Below are positions 23,210 through 31,344 of a stretch of DNA of 64,000 bases, piece by piece. Below the pieces are notes generated by a model. The model was not told the DNA's origin. It saw only the letters and a program-made list of their open reading frames with translations, and did not search any database. The DNA lies in the NCBI GenBank assembly GCA_902786815.1, contig CADADV010000007.1, positions 40,684 to 104,683 of the forward strand. The letters run 5' to 3'. This DNA comes from an uncultured Eubacteriales bacterium. GTDB lineage: Bacteria > Bacillota > Clostridia > Peptostreptococcales > Anaerovoracaceae. Made by a program: the position numbers and the translations under genes. The first letter of the stretch is position 1. Each line of letters begins with the position of its first letter.

Positions 23210-23755
23210 TTACAGTTCCGCGCCCAGTTTTTCCAGCTCCGCCAGCATCTGCTCATCCGCTGCCAGATCCTTTGGCTTGTTTGCGGATATGGATTTCGCG
23301 AAGACGATGTTCCATCCCAGATAATCGGAGATGCACTGGAACTGTTTCTGTATGATCTCGTACTCCGCATCATCGAGTTCTGCCTCGCCGATCACAACGG
23401 TTCCGATCTTCTTGCCGGTTCCCGAAAACTTCGACGCGCGGGCGTAGAACTTATCGATGACCAGTTTCAGTTGCGCCGTAATGCCCCACCAGTAGACCGG
23501 CGTTGCGAAGATGATCGCATCGGCTTCCTCGACTGCTGCGTTGATCTCCGGGGAATCATCCGCGAAGATGCACCTGCTCATGCATCCGCAGGCGTTGCAG
23601 GCTTTGCATGGGATAATTTCCTTTCCTGCCGCATCGATCTGCGTCACTTCGATATCTGCTGCATCCGGTCTTTCTTCAAGACCCTTCCGGATGGCTTTGA
23701 TTGCTGTCAATGTATTGCCCTTCCGCGGGCTTCCGTTCAGAATCAGTACTTTCAT
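23210..23755 (-). CDS. Flavodoxin-like NAD(P)H-dependent FMN reductase with Cys-rich insert
   Basis: A 181-residue flavoprotein of the NADPH-dependent FMN reductase/iron-sulfur flavoprotein family. It begins with the FMN phosphate loop KVLILNGSPRKGNT. A Cys-rich CKACNACGCMSRC segment at about 50-62 may hold an iron-sulfur cluster. FATPVYWWGITAQLK is the second flavin contact. The electron acceptor is unknown. GGAGGG precedes the ATG. It stands alone, converging on the hydrolase gene. A paralogue lies at 33866-34378. Confidence 0.87.
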   Translation of the reverse strand: MKVLILNGSPRKGNTLTAIKAIRKGLEERPDAADIEVTQIDAAGKEIIPCKACNACGCMSRCIFADDSPEINAAVEEADAIIFATPVYWWGITAQLKLVIDKFYARASKFSGTGKKIGTVVIGEAELDDAEYEIIQKQFQCISDYLGWNIVFAKSISANKPKDLAADEQMLAELEKLGAEL

Positions 23756-23959
23756 ATTGTTTCCCTCCTATACCATCGCATTTGCATTATCGCATTTGCT
23801 GCACCTATCATATCAAGGCCTCTGCTCTGAAGGCAATACCCCGTTGCTCTTTTATCTCCGTTGATTATTCCCATTTGATCGTTCTCATTGCAGAAGCAAA
23901 AGCTTACTATTGATTATGGGATTCGATTCGCCTATACTTCATGAGTGGAGGGAGAATCA

Positions 23960-24649
23960 ATGGATATTCAGACAATCAAATTAAAAAAGACAATTCTTGA
24001 AGACAATAATAAAGATGCGGACCTGCTGCGAAGTCAGCTCGAGGATGCGGGCACATATTATGTGAACGTCATGTCCTCACCGGGTTCAGGCAAAACCACA
24101 ACACTCATCAGCACGATCAGGCAACTGCAAAATCCGGACAGCGGCGCTGTACCTCTGAGAGTGGGCGTCATGGAGGCGGACATCGACAGCGATGTGGATG
24201 CGCAGACTATTGCTCGCGAAACCGGCGTTCCTTCCGTACAGCTGCACACCGGCGGCATGTGTCACCTGGATGCCGAGATGTCCCGACAGGGTCTGAAAGG
24301 GATCGGATACAAAGATCTGGACCTTGTTTTCCTGGAGAACGTAGGCAATCTGGTATGCCCCGCTGAGTTCGACACCGGCGCACACATGAAGGCAGTGATC
24401 CTCTCCGTGCCCGAAGGAGATGATAAGCCTTTGAAATATCCGCTGATGTTCGAGGAGGCGGATGTAGTGCTCGTCAGCAAAATCGACGCAATGGAAGCCT
24501 TCGATTTCGACCCGGAACGGTTCCGCGAAAATCTGGCCGGCTGCAATCCGGATGCACCTGTCTTTTTCCTGTCCGGCGCTACCGGCGAGGGCGTGCCGGA
24601 ATGGGCCGCCTGGCTCGAACAGAATGTGCGGGACAGGAGCGGGAAATGA
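23960..24649 (+). CDS. hypB: HypB-like nickel-insertion GTPase
   Basis: A 229-residue GTPase of the HypB/UreG class that delivers Ni to [NiFe]-hydrogenase. P-loop SSPGSGKTT, switch region MEADIDSDVDAQ, the metal Cys-His pair in GGMCHLDAE, and a guanine-binding SKIDAMEA motif are visible. There is no His-rich N-terminal tail. GGAGGGAG precedes the ATG at 23960. No hypA, hypC-F or [NiFe]-hydrogenase gene is in the window, and the hydrogenase at 36526 is the nickel-free [FeFe] type. Its client must be elsewhere, or it may serve another Ni or Co enzyme. Confidence 0.85.
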   Translation: MDIQTIKLKKTILEDNNKDADLLRSQLEDAGTYYVNVMSSPGSGKTTTLISTIRQLQNPDSGAVPLRVGVMEADIDSDVDAQTIARETGVPSVQLHTGGMCHLDAEMSRQGLKGIGYKDLDLVFLENVGNLVCPAEFDTGAHMKAVILSVPEGDDKPLKYPLMFEEADVVLVSKIDAMEAFDFDPERFRENLAGCNPDAPVFFLSGATGEGVPEWAAWLEQNVRDRSGK

Positions 24650-24772
24650 TTCCGCAGTCACATGGGATTTTTTGCTGTTAACTAATGCACTAAAGCAACC
24701 TTTGTGTTAGAATGATTATTGGAGTATTCATTCCGAAACAATCGTAAAACAATCTGAAAGGAGAATAAATAA

Positions 24773-25801
24773 ATGACTAAGAACATTGATTGGGGCAGCC
24801 TGAGTTTCAAGTATCAGCCGACCGACTACCGTGTTACCGCTTCCTATAAGGATGGTAAATGGAGCGAGCTGGAACTGATCACCGACCCAACAGTACACAT
24901 TTCCGAATGCGCAGGCGTGCTTCAGTACGCACAGACTGTTTTTGAAGGGCTCAAAGCTTACAGAACAGAAGACGGCAAAATCGTAACATTCCGTCCTGAC
25001 CTGAATGCGCAGAGAATGGTCGATTCCGCGAAAAGACTGGCGATTCCGGTCGTTCCTGAGGAAATGTTCATGGAAGCCCTGGACATGCTGGTCAAGGCAA
25101 ACGCAGATTGGGTTCCGCCTTACGGCAGCGGCGCAACGCTTTATGTTCGTCCGTTCATTTATGGAAGCGGCCCGATGATCGGCGTAGCTCCTGCTCCGGA
25201 GTATGAATTCCGTATGATGTGCATGCCGGTTGGTCCTTACTTCAAAGAAGGCATCAAGCCGATCGTCATCAAGGTATCGGATTTCGACAGAGCAGCTCCG
25301 CACGGAACAGGAAACATCAAGGCAGGTCTGAACTACGCTATGAGCCTCTACGCAGGCGAACTGGCCCATGCAGAAGGCTTTGCCGAAAACATGTATCTGG
25401 ATGCAGGCACGAGAACCTGTGTTGAGGAAACCGGCGGCGCCAACTTCATCTTCATCACGAAGGACGGCAAGGTTGTCACACCGAAGTCACACTCCGACTC
25501 CATCCTTCCTTCCGTCACAAGAAGAAGCCTGATGATCGTTGCTAAGGATATCCTGGGCATGGAGACAGAAACGCGCGAAGTCAAGTTCGAGGAAGTTCCT
25601 GAATTTGCAGAATGCGGACTCTGCGGAACAGCAGCTGTCATCTCACCGGTAGGAAAGATCAACGATCACGGCAAAGAGATCGCATTCCCAAGCGGCATGG
25701 ATGAAATGGGACCAACCCTCAAGAAACTCTACGATACACTGACCGGAATCCAGATGGGCAGAATCGAAGGGCCGGAAGGCTGGATCCACGAGATCAAATA
25801 A
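24773..25801 (+). CDS. ilvE: Branched-chain amino acid aminotransferase
   Basis: A PLP fold-type IV enzyme (342 residues) that transfers amino groups between Leu/Ile/Val and 2-oxoglutarate. Catalytic Lys183 lies in GNIKAGLNYA. Other marks are LQYAQTVFEGLKAYR, TLYVRPFIYGSG, EETGGANFIF and the phosphate-binding GTAAVISPVG. GAAAGGAG precedes the ATG. No T-box or other leader element is evident in the 120 bases upstream. A strong symmetrical hairpin ends the transcript. Confidence 0.93.
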   Translation: MTKNIDWGSLSFKYQPTDYRVTASYKDGKWSELELITDPTVHISECAGVLQYAQTVFEGLKAYRTEDGKIVTFRPDLNAQRMVDSAKRLAIPVVPEEMFMEALDMLVKANADWVPPYGSGATLYVRPFIYGSGPMIGVAPAPEYEFRMMCMPVGPYFKEGIKPIVIKVSDFDRAAPHGTGNIKAGLNYAMSLYAGELAHAEGFAENMYLDAGTRTCVEETGGANFIFITKDGKVVTPKSHSDSILPSVTRRSLMIVAKDILGMETETREVKFEEVPEFAECGLCGTAAVISPVGKINDHGKEIAFPSGMDEMGPTLKKLYDTLTGIQMGRIEGPEGWIHEIK

Positions 25802-25822
25802 AACATCCACCAATACGAAAAC

Positions 25823-25861
25823 AAAATGTGTCAAAAGGGACGGTTCTTTTGACACATTTTT
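25823..25861. terminator. 15-bp perfect hairpin with GGACGGTT loop, bidirectional terminator/REP-like
   Basis: AAAATGTGTCAAAAG (25823-25837) and CTTTTGACACATTTT (25846-25860) are perfect inverted copies around the loop GGACGGTT. It separates two converging genes and has A/T tracts on both ends, so it can stop transcription both ways. This hairpin type (GTCAAAAG..GGGACGGTT..CTTTTGAC) recurs in many Firmicutes from memory and resembles a REP element. Confidence 0.8.
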
Positions 25862-25867
25862 CATGCT

Positions 25868-26230
25868 TCAATCTCGTTTTCTGTTAAGGTAGCGGCGGAT
25901 CTGTTCCTCATCTTTGATTTCCAGTCCCCGCTCTCCTGCGAGGGATTCGATGTGATGGGTGAACTCGTGGCGGAGAACTTCTCTGAGCTGCTCTGTCATC
26001 TGGTCTTCCGACATCCAGCCGTAGACGCTGTTGATGGAGCCGCCGTAGATCACGATGCCGCGGCCGAGATTGGATCTGACATACTCGCCCATGATCACCA
26101 TATCATCGCCATATGGGCTTCTCTTGATTTCAGGCGTCAGAACAATGCCTGCATTGAGATCCTTATAAAATTCTTCCGGCAGTTCCTCGGCCAGCATGTC
26201 GAGGATCTCTCCCATTCTGTTCAGGTCCAT
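25868..26230 (-). CDS. Small zincin-like metallopeptidase family protein
   Basis: A 120-residue protein of the short metallopeptidase family found in Firmicutes and Actinobacteria. The zinc motif HEFTHHIE (HExxH) sits at about residues 88-95 in a helix, and a GERGLE segment follows. Known relatives have a minimal zincin fold with uncertain activity. GGGGAACA precedes the ATG. It is isolated between the hairpin on one side and the terminator of the repeat RNA on the other. Confidence 0.83.
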   Translation of the reverse strand: MDLNRMGEILDMLAEELPEEFYKDLNAGIVLTPEIKRSPYGDDMVIMGEYVRSNLGRGIVIYGGSINSVYGWMSEDQMTEQLREVLRHEFTHHIESLAGERGLEIKDEEQIRRYLNRKRD

Positions 26231-26263
26231 ACTTGTTCCCCTTGTCTGAATAATTTTTTAAAA

Positions 26264-26319
26264 CACAAAAAAGTAATGGGTTGCGTCCTACTTATTAGTA
26301 CTACGCAACCCATTACTTG
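26264..26319 (-). terminator. Very strong intrinsic terminator of the repeat transcription unit
   Basis: On the minus strand AAGTAATGGGTTGCGT (26318-26303) pairs perfectly over 16 bases with ACGCAACCCATTACTT (26286-26271). TTTTGTGTTTT follows. It lies just before the metallopeptidase gene on the same strand, so it closes an upstream transcript that is not that gene. Confidence 0.88.
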
Positions 26320-26453
26320 TCAACTTGTAACACCCTCATTTCTGTTACCTCGCTTTCTGCGGCCTGATCTTCCGTGCTTCGGGCTTCCTGTTCCCCCGTG
26401 GATTCTACTTCGGATTCCTGCACCTCTACGTTTCTACGATTCCCGGATAAACT

Positions 26454-27080
26454 TCGCTAATTCTCCGATTCTACGTTAGTTCCGTATTGTGACTTTTGCT
26501 TCTGTGCGTCCCTAATTCTACGATTCTTCGCTAGTTCCGTACGTTGAGATTCATGCATCTGCGCTTCGCTAATTCTTCAATTCTACGTTAGTTCCGTACA
26601 CGAGACTCCTTGCAATTGCGCTTCGCCAATTCTTCAATTCTACGTTGGTTCCGTACCTGAGATTTCAGATTTGTGCTTCGCCAATTCTTCAATTCTACGT
26701 TGGTTCCGTACCTGAGATTTCAGATTTGTGCTTCGCCAGTTCTTCAATTCTACGTTGGTTCCGTACCTGAGATTTCTGCAATTGTGCTTCGCCAATTCTT
26801 CGATTCTTCGTTGGTTCCGTACGATTGTACTATCTGTACTCTTCACGTACTGCATTGAGACTCTTGCATTCGCGCTTCGCCAATTCTCCAATTCTACGCT
26901 GGTTCGGTTCTCTAAGACTTCTCACATCTGCGCTTCGCCAATTCTTCGATTCTATGCTGGTTTCGCTCTCGAGATCGTTCCTGTCGCTTCGGTGTTCCGC
27001 CAATTCTTCGATTCTATGCTGGTTCGAATCTGTTTTGCGGGTTTCGCTAATTCTTCCATTCTTTCGCTAGTTCCGCTCGC
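26454..27080 (-). repeat. Array of 11 degenerate ~55-bp repeats with co-varying ends
   Basis: Copies begin near 26454, 26510, 26564, 26621, 26676, 26731, 26788, 26874, 26932, 26995 and 27044. On the plus strand the conserved part is CGCYAATTC, TTCNATTCT and ACGYTRGTTCCG. Y is T with R as A in copies 1, 2, 3 and 11, and C with G in copies 4-10, with no exception. The stretches between copies (15-54 bases, mostly 18-25) are more variable but also related (GAGATTTCAGATTTGTG-like). Confidence 0.85.
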
Positions 27081-27120
27081 CGAATCCTGCACTTGTTCTC
27101 TCTGTAGATCTTCACGCCGC

Positions 27121-27135
27121 TATTCAGTTTTCAAG
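27121..27135 (-). promoter_or_regulatory. boxA-like antitermination element
   Basis: The minus strand reads CTTGAAAACTGAATA, close to the TTTGAAAACTGAA boxA sequences found in leaders and spacers of Firmicutes rRNA operons, where NusB and S10 bind. It lies about 45 bases into the predicted repeat RNA. No rRNA gene is in the window. Confidence 0.6.
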
Positions 27136-27185
27136 GTGTATATTTTTCAGGCTCTCGGTCTTTCAACCTCCCTCCTGGTGACATT

Positions 27186-27214
27186 AAAATACACCCCCTC
27201 CCGGAACAAGTCAA
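27186..27214 (-). promoter_or_regulatory. Promoter of the repeat RNA
   Basis: On the minus strand TTGACT (27214-27209) is separated by exactly 17 bases from TATTTT (27191-27186). An A-rich stretch lies upstream. No coding gene follows on this strand before the repeats. Confidence 0.65.
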
Positions 27215-27469
27215 TAGGTTCGGCTCATGTCTTTTGTTGTTTTTATGTACTGAAAATACAACGCTGTACAATGCCTTCACGCGTAAAAGTATCCATAAAA
27301 AAATCTTTCACACCCCGGCAGAAAAAACGATCAAAAGTATAGATCAAAAGTATAATTATTACTTGTTGATGATACGTCATCGTTGTAACATTATCATAGG
27401 CAAGAATATAACTGTAAGTTGCCCGACCTTGGCTGGATATTCGAAGACTAAAATCAGGGAGGTGTATAG
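27215..27469. other. AT-rich intergenic region with 13-bp tandem duplication and palindrome
   Basis: GATCAAAAGTATA is repeated in tandem at 27329-27341 and 27342-27354, followed near 27367 by GATGA-TACG-TCATC, a 5-bp inverted repeat. They lie upstream of the small membrane protein gene and may be its promoter and operator. No gene is seen. Confidence 0.45.
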
Positions 27470-27706
27470 ATGAAAGTAGTAATTGGTATCGTTCTGGTAG
27501 CTGTCGCAGCAGCGATCGTATATCTGTTTTACAGAAATGCTCTTGACAGAAGCAAAAGCAACAAGACGAGTCTTTTCGGATCATTCAATAACGAGTACGG
27601 AGAAAAGGACAACCTGTTCAAAGTGAGTTCCGGTACTCTTGAAGGTCTGGACGAGGCTGAACGACGGAAGAAAGAACAATCAAAAGAAGATATAAAGGGC
27701 GCCTGA
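27470..27706 (+). CDS. Small single-pass membrane protein, unknown
   Basis: A 78-residue protein: an N-terminal hydrophobic helix (VVIGIVLVAVAAAIVYLFY) and a charged cytosolic tail rich in Lys, Glu and Asp ending EQSKEDIKGA. GGGAGG stands 7 bases before the ATG, and a terminator overlaps the last codons, so the gene looks real although no family is recognised. Its upstream region holds a 13-bp tandem duplication. Confidence 0.68.
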   Translation: MKVVIGIVLVAVAAAIVYLFYRNALDRSKSNKTSLFGSFNNEYGEKDNLFKVSSGTLEGLDEAERRKKEQSKEDIKGA

Positions 27707-27722
27707 CAAGGCGCTTTTTTTC
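27694..27722 (+). terminator. Intrinsic terminator overlapping the end of the small gene
   Basis: GCGCC (27699-27703) pairs with GGCGC (27710-27714), extended by A-U and G-U pairs and followed by TTTTTTT. The stem begins inside the last codons of the 78-residue gene. Confidence 0.8.
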
Positions 27723-27759
27723 TCTCGCAAAAACAGGATCTCCTGCCTTTGCAAAAGCT

Positions 27760-27789
27760 TTGACGAAGGGCTTATGCAGGTGCTAATAT
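27760..27789 (+). promoter_or_regulatory. proBA promoter
   Basis: TTGACG at 27760-27765, an 18-base spacer, and TAATAT at 27784-27789. Directly upstream is CTTTGCAAAAGC, a near-palindrome containing the GCAAAAGC word seen in several intergenic regions. Confidence 0.6.
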
Positions 27790-27813
27790 TAGAGCATACA
27801 GGAGGAATTCTAA

Positions 27814-28587
27814 ATGAGAATCGTAGTGAAAATCGGAACGTCGACGCTGGCCCATCCGGGCGGCAGACTGAACATCAGAAACGTTGAAGAACTTGTCAAG
27901 GTCCTGGCGGATCTGAAGAACGCAGGACATGAGATCATCCTTGTTTCTTCCGGCGCCATCGGCATGGGAATCGGTAAACTGAATATGGACCGCAGCCACA
28001 TGGATGTGCCGGCGAAGCAGGCGGCGGCAGCGGTCGGTCAGTGCGAACTTATGCATACCTATGACACGTTGTTTTTGAAGTACAGCCACACAGTTGGTCA
28101 GATTCTCATTACCAGCGAGGACATTGAGGATCCGGAGCGCCGGGAGAATTTTGAGAACACGATGAAGACGCTGCTCGAGTTCGGCGCACTGCCGGTCGTC
28201 AACGAAAACGACACCGTCGCAACGACAGAAATCAACAGCGTCGGAGATAACGACACCCTGGGCGCCATCGTCGCGAAGACGATCGGCGCGGACATCCTGG
28301 TGCTGATGTCCGATATCGACGGACTGTTCACTGCAGATCCGAACAAAGACGCAGACGCCAGACTCATCGAAATCGTTGAGGAAATCACCAGCGAAATCGA
28401 GTCCTTCGCGGGAGGCGCGGGTTCGGAACTTGGGACCGGAGGCATGTCCACGAAGATCGGCGCTGCGCGCATGGTCACCCAATCCGGGTGCGACATGGTC
28501 ATCATCAACGGGAACAACCCCGAAAAATTATACGATATCGTCGAAGGCAAAACAGCCGGAACATTATTCAAAGGAAACAAGAAATGA
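27814..28587 (+). CDS. proB: Glutamate 5-kinase
   Basis: Phosphorylates glutamate, the first step of proline synthesis. At 257 residues it is the short form without the C-terminal PUA domain. Amino acid kinase motifs are present: [38 protein letters not shown] in two parts, [13 protein letters not shown], and [18 protein letters not shown] precedes the ATG. The stop overlaps the proA start by 4 bases (ATGA). No proC is nearby. Confidence 0.94.
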   Translation: MRIVVKIGTSTLAHPGGRLNIRNVEELVKVLADLKNAGHEIILVSSGAIGMGIGKLNMDRSHMDVPAKQAAAAVGQCELMHTYDTLFLKYSHTVGQILITSEDIEDPERRENFENTMKTLLEFGALPVVNENDTVATTEINSVGDNDTLGAIVAKTIGADILVLMSDIDGLFTADPNKDADARLIEIVEEITSEIESFAGGAGSELGTGGMSTKIGAARMVTQSGCDMVIINGNNPEKLYDIVEGKTAGTLFKGNKK

Positions 28588-29840
28588 ACACACAGGAACT
28601 GATGAGAAGCGCCCGCAGCGCGCGCACAGCGCTGGCAGCGGCGGATACAGAAACAAAGAACGGCGCGCTGCTCGCCATGGCAAATGCGCTTGAAGAAAAC
28701 ACCGCTCCGATCCTCGCGGCAAACGCAGAGGATATGGAATCTCAGCGGGGAATTATTTCCGATGTCATGCTGGACAGACTCGCACTGAGCGAGGAACGCA
28801 TCCGCGGCATGGCCGACGGCATCCGCCAGGTAGCTGCCCTTCCCGACCCGGTGGGCAAGGTGCTGGCATCCCACGTGCGACCCAACGGCATCAAGATCAG
28901 TAAGGTACTCGTCCCCATGGGCGTGATCGCGATCATCTATGAGAGCAGGCCAAACGTAACTTCAGACGCAGCTGCCCTCGCCATCAAAGCCGGCTCTGCC
29001 TGCGTGCTCCGGTGCGGCAAGGAGGCCCACCGCTCTGCGGCAGAAATCGTGAAGGCTCTGAAGACAGGATTGACCGAGGCCGGCCTTCCGGCAAACGCCA
29101 TCGAACTGATCGAGGACACCACCCGCGCATCCGCTTCCGAGATCATGGAAGCACGCGGCATCATCGACCTGCTCATCCCGCGTGGGGGCAAAGGTCTGAT
29201 CAGCTCCTGCGTTGATAACGCCAAGGTCCCGGTCCTGGAAACGGGAACCGGCATCTGCCACATCTACGTGGACAAAGACGCGAACCAGGACATCGCGCTG
29301 GACATTCTGGAGAACGCCAAAACCAGCCGCCCTTCAGTCTGCAACGCAGCGGAGGTCTGCATCGTGCACAAAGACATCGCAGCAGAGTTTCTTCCCAAAT
29401 ACTACGCGCGTCTTGTCTCTGACCGTCAGGCTGCAGGACAGACGCCGGTCGAACTGCGGCTTGACGAAACCGCTGCCGGGATCATCGATGGAACGGCGGC
29501 AGGGCCTGCGGATTTCGACACGGAGTTTCTGAATTACATCATGGGCGTGAAAGTCGTCGACAATGTAGAAGAAGCCATCGCCCACATCGACGCCCACTCT
29601 ACGGGTCACTCCGACTGCATCATCACGGAGAACGAAGAAGCCGCTGCGCTCTTCACTTCACTTGTGGATTCAGCAGCCGTCTACGTTAACGCGTCCACCC
29701 GCTTCACCGACGGGGGTGAATTCGGACAGGGATGCGAGATGGGCATCTCCACGCAAAAGCTCCACGCGCGCGGACCGCTGGGCCTGGAAGAGATCTGTAC
29801 CTTCAAGTACATCATCAGAGGCGAAGGACAGGTCAGATAA
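28584..29840 (+). CDS. proA: Gamma-glutamyl phosphate reductase
   Basis: Reduces glutamyl-5-phosphate to the semialdehyde with NADPH, the second step of proline synthesis. The length of 418 residues is standard. Motifs include [38 protein letters not shown], catalytic Cys in RPSVCNAAE, and [18 protein letters not shown] start at 28584, overlapping proB by 4 bases with AAAGGA upstream. A strong terminator follows within 45 bases. Confidence 0.94.
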   Translation: MNTQELMRSARSARTALAAADTETKNGALLAMANALEENTAPILAANAEDMESQRGIISDVMLDRLALSEERIRGMADGIRQVAALPDPVGKVLASHVRPNGIKISKVLVPMGVIAIIYESRPNVTSDAAALAIKAGSACVLRCGKEAHRSAAEIVKALKTGLTEAGLPANAIELIEDTTRASASEIMEARGIIDLLIPRGGKGLISSCVDNAKVPVLETGTGICHIYVDKDANQDIALDILENAKTSRPSVCNAAEVCIVHKDIAAEFLPKYYARLVSDRQAAGQTPVELRLDETAAGIIDGTAAGPADFDTEFLNYIMGVKVVDNVEEAIAHIDAHSTGHSDCIITENEEAAALFTSLVDSAAVYVNASTRFTDGGEFGQGCEMGISTQKLHARGPLGLEEICTFKYIIRGEGQVR

Positions 29841-29883
29841 GCAGATTAAAATCCGTTGAGATACGAAATCAATCGGGATACGA

Positions 29884-29911
29884 AAAAGCCGGCAAACGTC
29901 TGCCGGCTTTT
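29884..29911. terminator. Bidirectional intrinsic terminator
   Basis: AAAAGCCGGCA and TGCCGGCTTTT form an 11-bp perfect stem around a 6-base loop. It ends proBA on one strand and the queuosine operon on the other. Confidence 0.88.
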
Positions 29912-29951
29912 GTTGATTGTTGATTGTTGAGTTGTTGTCTTGATGCTTCCG

Positions 29952-30434
29952 TTACCTGTTGTCCACCCGCTCCGGATACAGGTCGTGGGACGCCAGACGG
30001 TCCGCAGCGATCTGTTCCCACTTGGTGCCCGCCTTTCCGTAGTTGCAGTAGGGGTCGATGGACAGGCCGCCCCGCGGCAGGAACTTGCCCCACACCTCGA
30101 TGTACTTCGGATCCAGCAGTTTGATCAGATCCTTCATGATGATGTTCACAACATCCTCGTGGAAGTCGCCGTGGTTCCGGAAGGAGAACAGATACAGTTT
30201 CAGGGATTTGCTCTCCACCAGATACTCATCCGGTACATAGGAAATGATCACTGTCGCAAAATCAGGTTGGCCCGTGATGGGACAAAGGCTTGTGAATTCC
30301 GGACAGTTGAACTTGACGAAATAATCGTTGTCCGGATGTTTGTTGCTGAACCGCTCCAGAACATCCGGCGCGTAGTTCATGCTGTATTCGGTGCTTTTGC
30401 TTCCGAGCTGTGTCAGGTTTTCTTTCTCTCTCAT
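29952..30434 (-). CDS. queF: 7-cyano-7-deazaguanine (preQ0) reductase
   Basis: An NADPH-dependent nitrile reductase that makes preQ1 for the queuosine tRNA modification. The 160-residue length marks the short (unimodular) type. Marks include the catalytic Cys in [14 protein letters not shown], the QueF motif [16 protein letters not shown] in pieces, Asp in FHEDVVN, and [10 protein letters not shown] near the end. The start codon overlaps the stop of the transporter gene by one base (TAATG), with AAGGAG upstream. Confidence 0.93.
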   Translation of the reverse strand: MREKENLTQLGSKSTEYSMNYAPDVLERFSNKHPDNDYFVKFNCPEFTSLCPITGQPDFATVIISYVPDEYLVESKSLKLYLFSFRNHGDFHEDVVNIIMKDLIKLLDPKYIEVWGKFLPRGGLSIDPYCNYGKAGTKWEQIAADRLASHDLYPERVDNR

Positions 30435-31129
30435 TACTCTGCGCTCCTTACAAATCTGTATTTGATATTGCTGTCATAGGTGTCGATGCCTTCTTTTCTC
30501 TTGACCCATCCGACGACGGCATACGTAAGCGGCGTGGCGACGATTTCGTAGCATACTTTGAACAGGTACTGGAACAGGATCATCTGCAGCAGGACCTTTG
30601 TTTCCATGGTTCCCGCAAATGAAATGGTGATGAATAGGACCGAATCGAATCCTTCGCCCACGATTGTCGACAGAATCGTTCTGACCCAAAGATGCTTGCC
30701 CTTCATTGCGACTTTGATCCTGGACAGAATCATGGAATTGGAGAACTCGCCGCAGAGGTACCCTGCGAAGGAAGCCAAAGCCACACGCGGCGTCGTGCCG
30801 AGAACGGTCGCGAAGCTTTCCTGCCCTTCCCAGAAGCCCGGGTGCGGCAGCGCGATGGTGATCAGGTAAATAAGCACCGCGAAAAAGCTGCATCCGAAGC
30901 CGAGCCAGATGATCCGGCGCGCCTTCTCGAATCCGTAAACTTCCGTGAAAACATCGCCCAGTATGTATGTCACCGGAAAGAGGATCACCGCCGCCGGCAG
31001 CGTGATGTTCTCCGTCACTGCCCACATCTTGCCTGCGATCAGATTCGAAAGCAGCAGGCATGTGACGAAGACGATCCCGATGACCATGAATAATTGTGAT
31101 ACGTTTTTTTGTTCTTGTGTTGTCTGCAT
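30434..31129 (-). CDS. yhhQ: Queuosine precursor transporter, YhhQ/VUT family
   Basis: A 231-residue membrane protein with six helices of the YhhQ family, which imports preQ0/preQ1-type precursors. Family marks are [39 protein letters not shown] and [17 protein letters not shown] precedes the ATG at 31129. It is co-transcribed with queF, and the leader upstream carries a probable preQ1 riboswitch. This fits a cell that both salvages and reduces the precursor. Confidence 0.88.
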   Translation of the reverse strand: MQTTQEQKNVSQLFMVIGIVFVTCLLLSNLIAGKMWAVTENITLPAAVILFPVTYILGDVFTEVYGFEKARRIIWLGFGCSFFAVLIYLITIALPHPGFWEGQESFATVLGTTPRVALASFAGYLCGEFSNSMILSRIKVAMKGKHLWVRTILSTIVGEGFDSVLFITISFAGTMETKVLLQMILFQYLFKVCYEIVATPLTYAVVGWVKRKEGIDTYDSNIKYRFVRSAE

Positions 31130-31160
31130 CAACTAGTCTCCTTACTATAGTCTCCTCACT

Positions 31161-31187
31161 AAAACAGCTCCGGCCGATCCGGAGCTG
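31161..31187 (-). terminator. Second hairpin with U-tract in the yhhQ leader
   Basis: On the minus strand CAGCTCCGG (31187-31179) pairs with CCGGAGCTG (31173-31165), followed by TTTT. It stands between the riboswitch terminator and the yhhQ ribosome binding site, and may be a second attenuator or an RNA-stability element. Confidence 0.6.
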
Positions 31188-31209
31188 CAGGATGCAAAAA
31201 CAGCATTCA

Positions 31210-31294
31210 ATAAAAATTGCGCGAACGGGACCCGACGCGCAAAATAAGCAGTCCCGGTTTTGTTTATCGACAGGAAGGTACAAATGAACTGTCG
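31210..31294 (-). promoter_or_regulatory. Probable preQ1-I riboswitch with terminator/antiterminator
   Basis: On the minus strand CGACAG (31294-31289) pairs with CTGTCG (31273-31268). The loop begins UUC and contains UUUGU, which can pair with ACAAA in the A-rich tail, the H-type pseudoknot of class I preQ1 riboswitches. Downstream TTGCGCG and CGCGCAA form a terminator with TTTTT. CGGGAC in the aptamer-proximal strand (31256-31251) can instead pair with GTCCCG (31231-31226) in the terminator loop. A TTGACT-N16-TAGAAT promoter lies at 31344-31317. Confidence 0.65.
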
Positions 31295-31316
31295 TATGAT
31301 TTTGTGTCGCCACATG

Positions 31317-31344
31317 ATTCTAACAGAGACCGGCCAAAAGTCAA
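31317..31344 (-). promoter_or_regulatory. Promoter of the yhhQ-queF operon
   Basis: On the minus strand TTGACT (31344-31339), a 16-base spacer and TAGAAT (31322-31317). It overlaps the last codon and stop of the Uma2 gene upstream. Confidence 0.6.

Larger units (their letters stand above)
26264..27179 (-). ncRNA. Candidate ~0.9-kb repeat-containing non-coding RNA
   Basis: The unit runs from a predicted start near 27179 to the terminator at 26264. It contains a boxA-like element near its 5' end and 11 degenerate repeats. All frames on both strands are broken by stops, and the unit length is not a multiple of three, so the repeats do not encode a protein. In RNA form each repeat reads C-Y-A-R, 15 bases, then Y-U-R-G. 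The outer bases always match as pairs across copies. No known family (OLE, ROOL, GOLLD, CRISPR, T-box) is recognised. Confidence 0.6.

Noticed and set aside
24650-24772. T-box or leucine leader before the branched-chain aminotransferase
   Set aside because: No T-box sequence (AGGGTGG-type), specifier hairpin or attenuator stem could be found in the 120 bases.
26640-26891. Minus-strand frame encoding RNQRRIEELAKH repeats
   Set aside because: The unit length is not a multiple of three, so the frame changes between copies, and the CTAA variants put a stop in that frame. It has no ribosome binding site.
26454-27080. CRISPR array
   Set aside because: The repeats are degenerate and the intervening stretches (mostly about 20 bp) are related to each other. 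No cas gene is present. Real arrays have near-identical repeats and unrelated spacers of regular length.
27121-27160. Fragment of an rRNA operon spacer
   Set aside because: Only the boxA-like word matches. No 16S, 23S or tRNA sequence could be recognised on either side.
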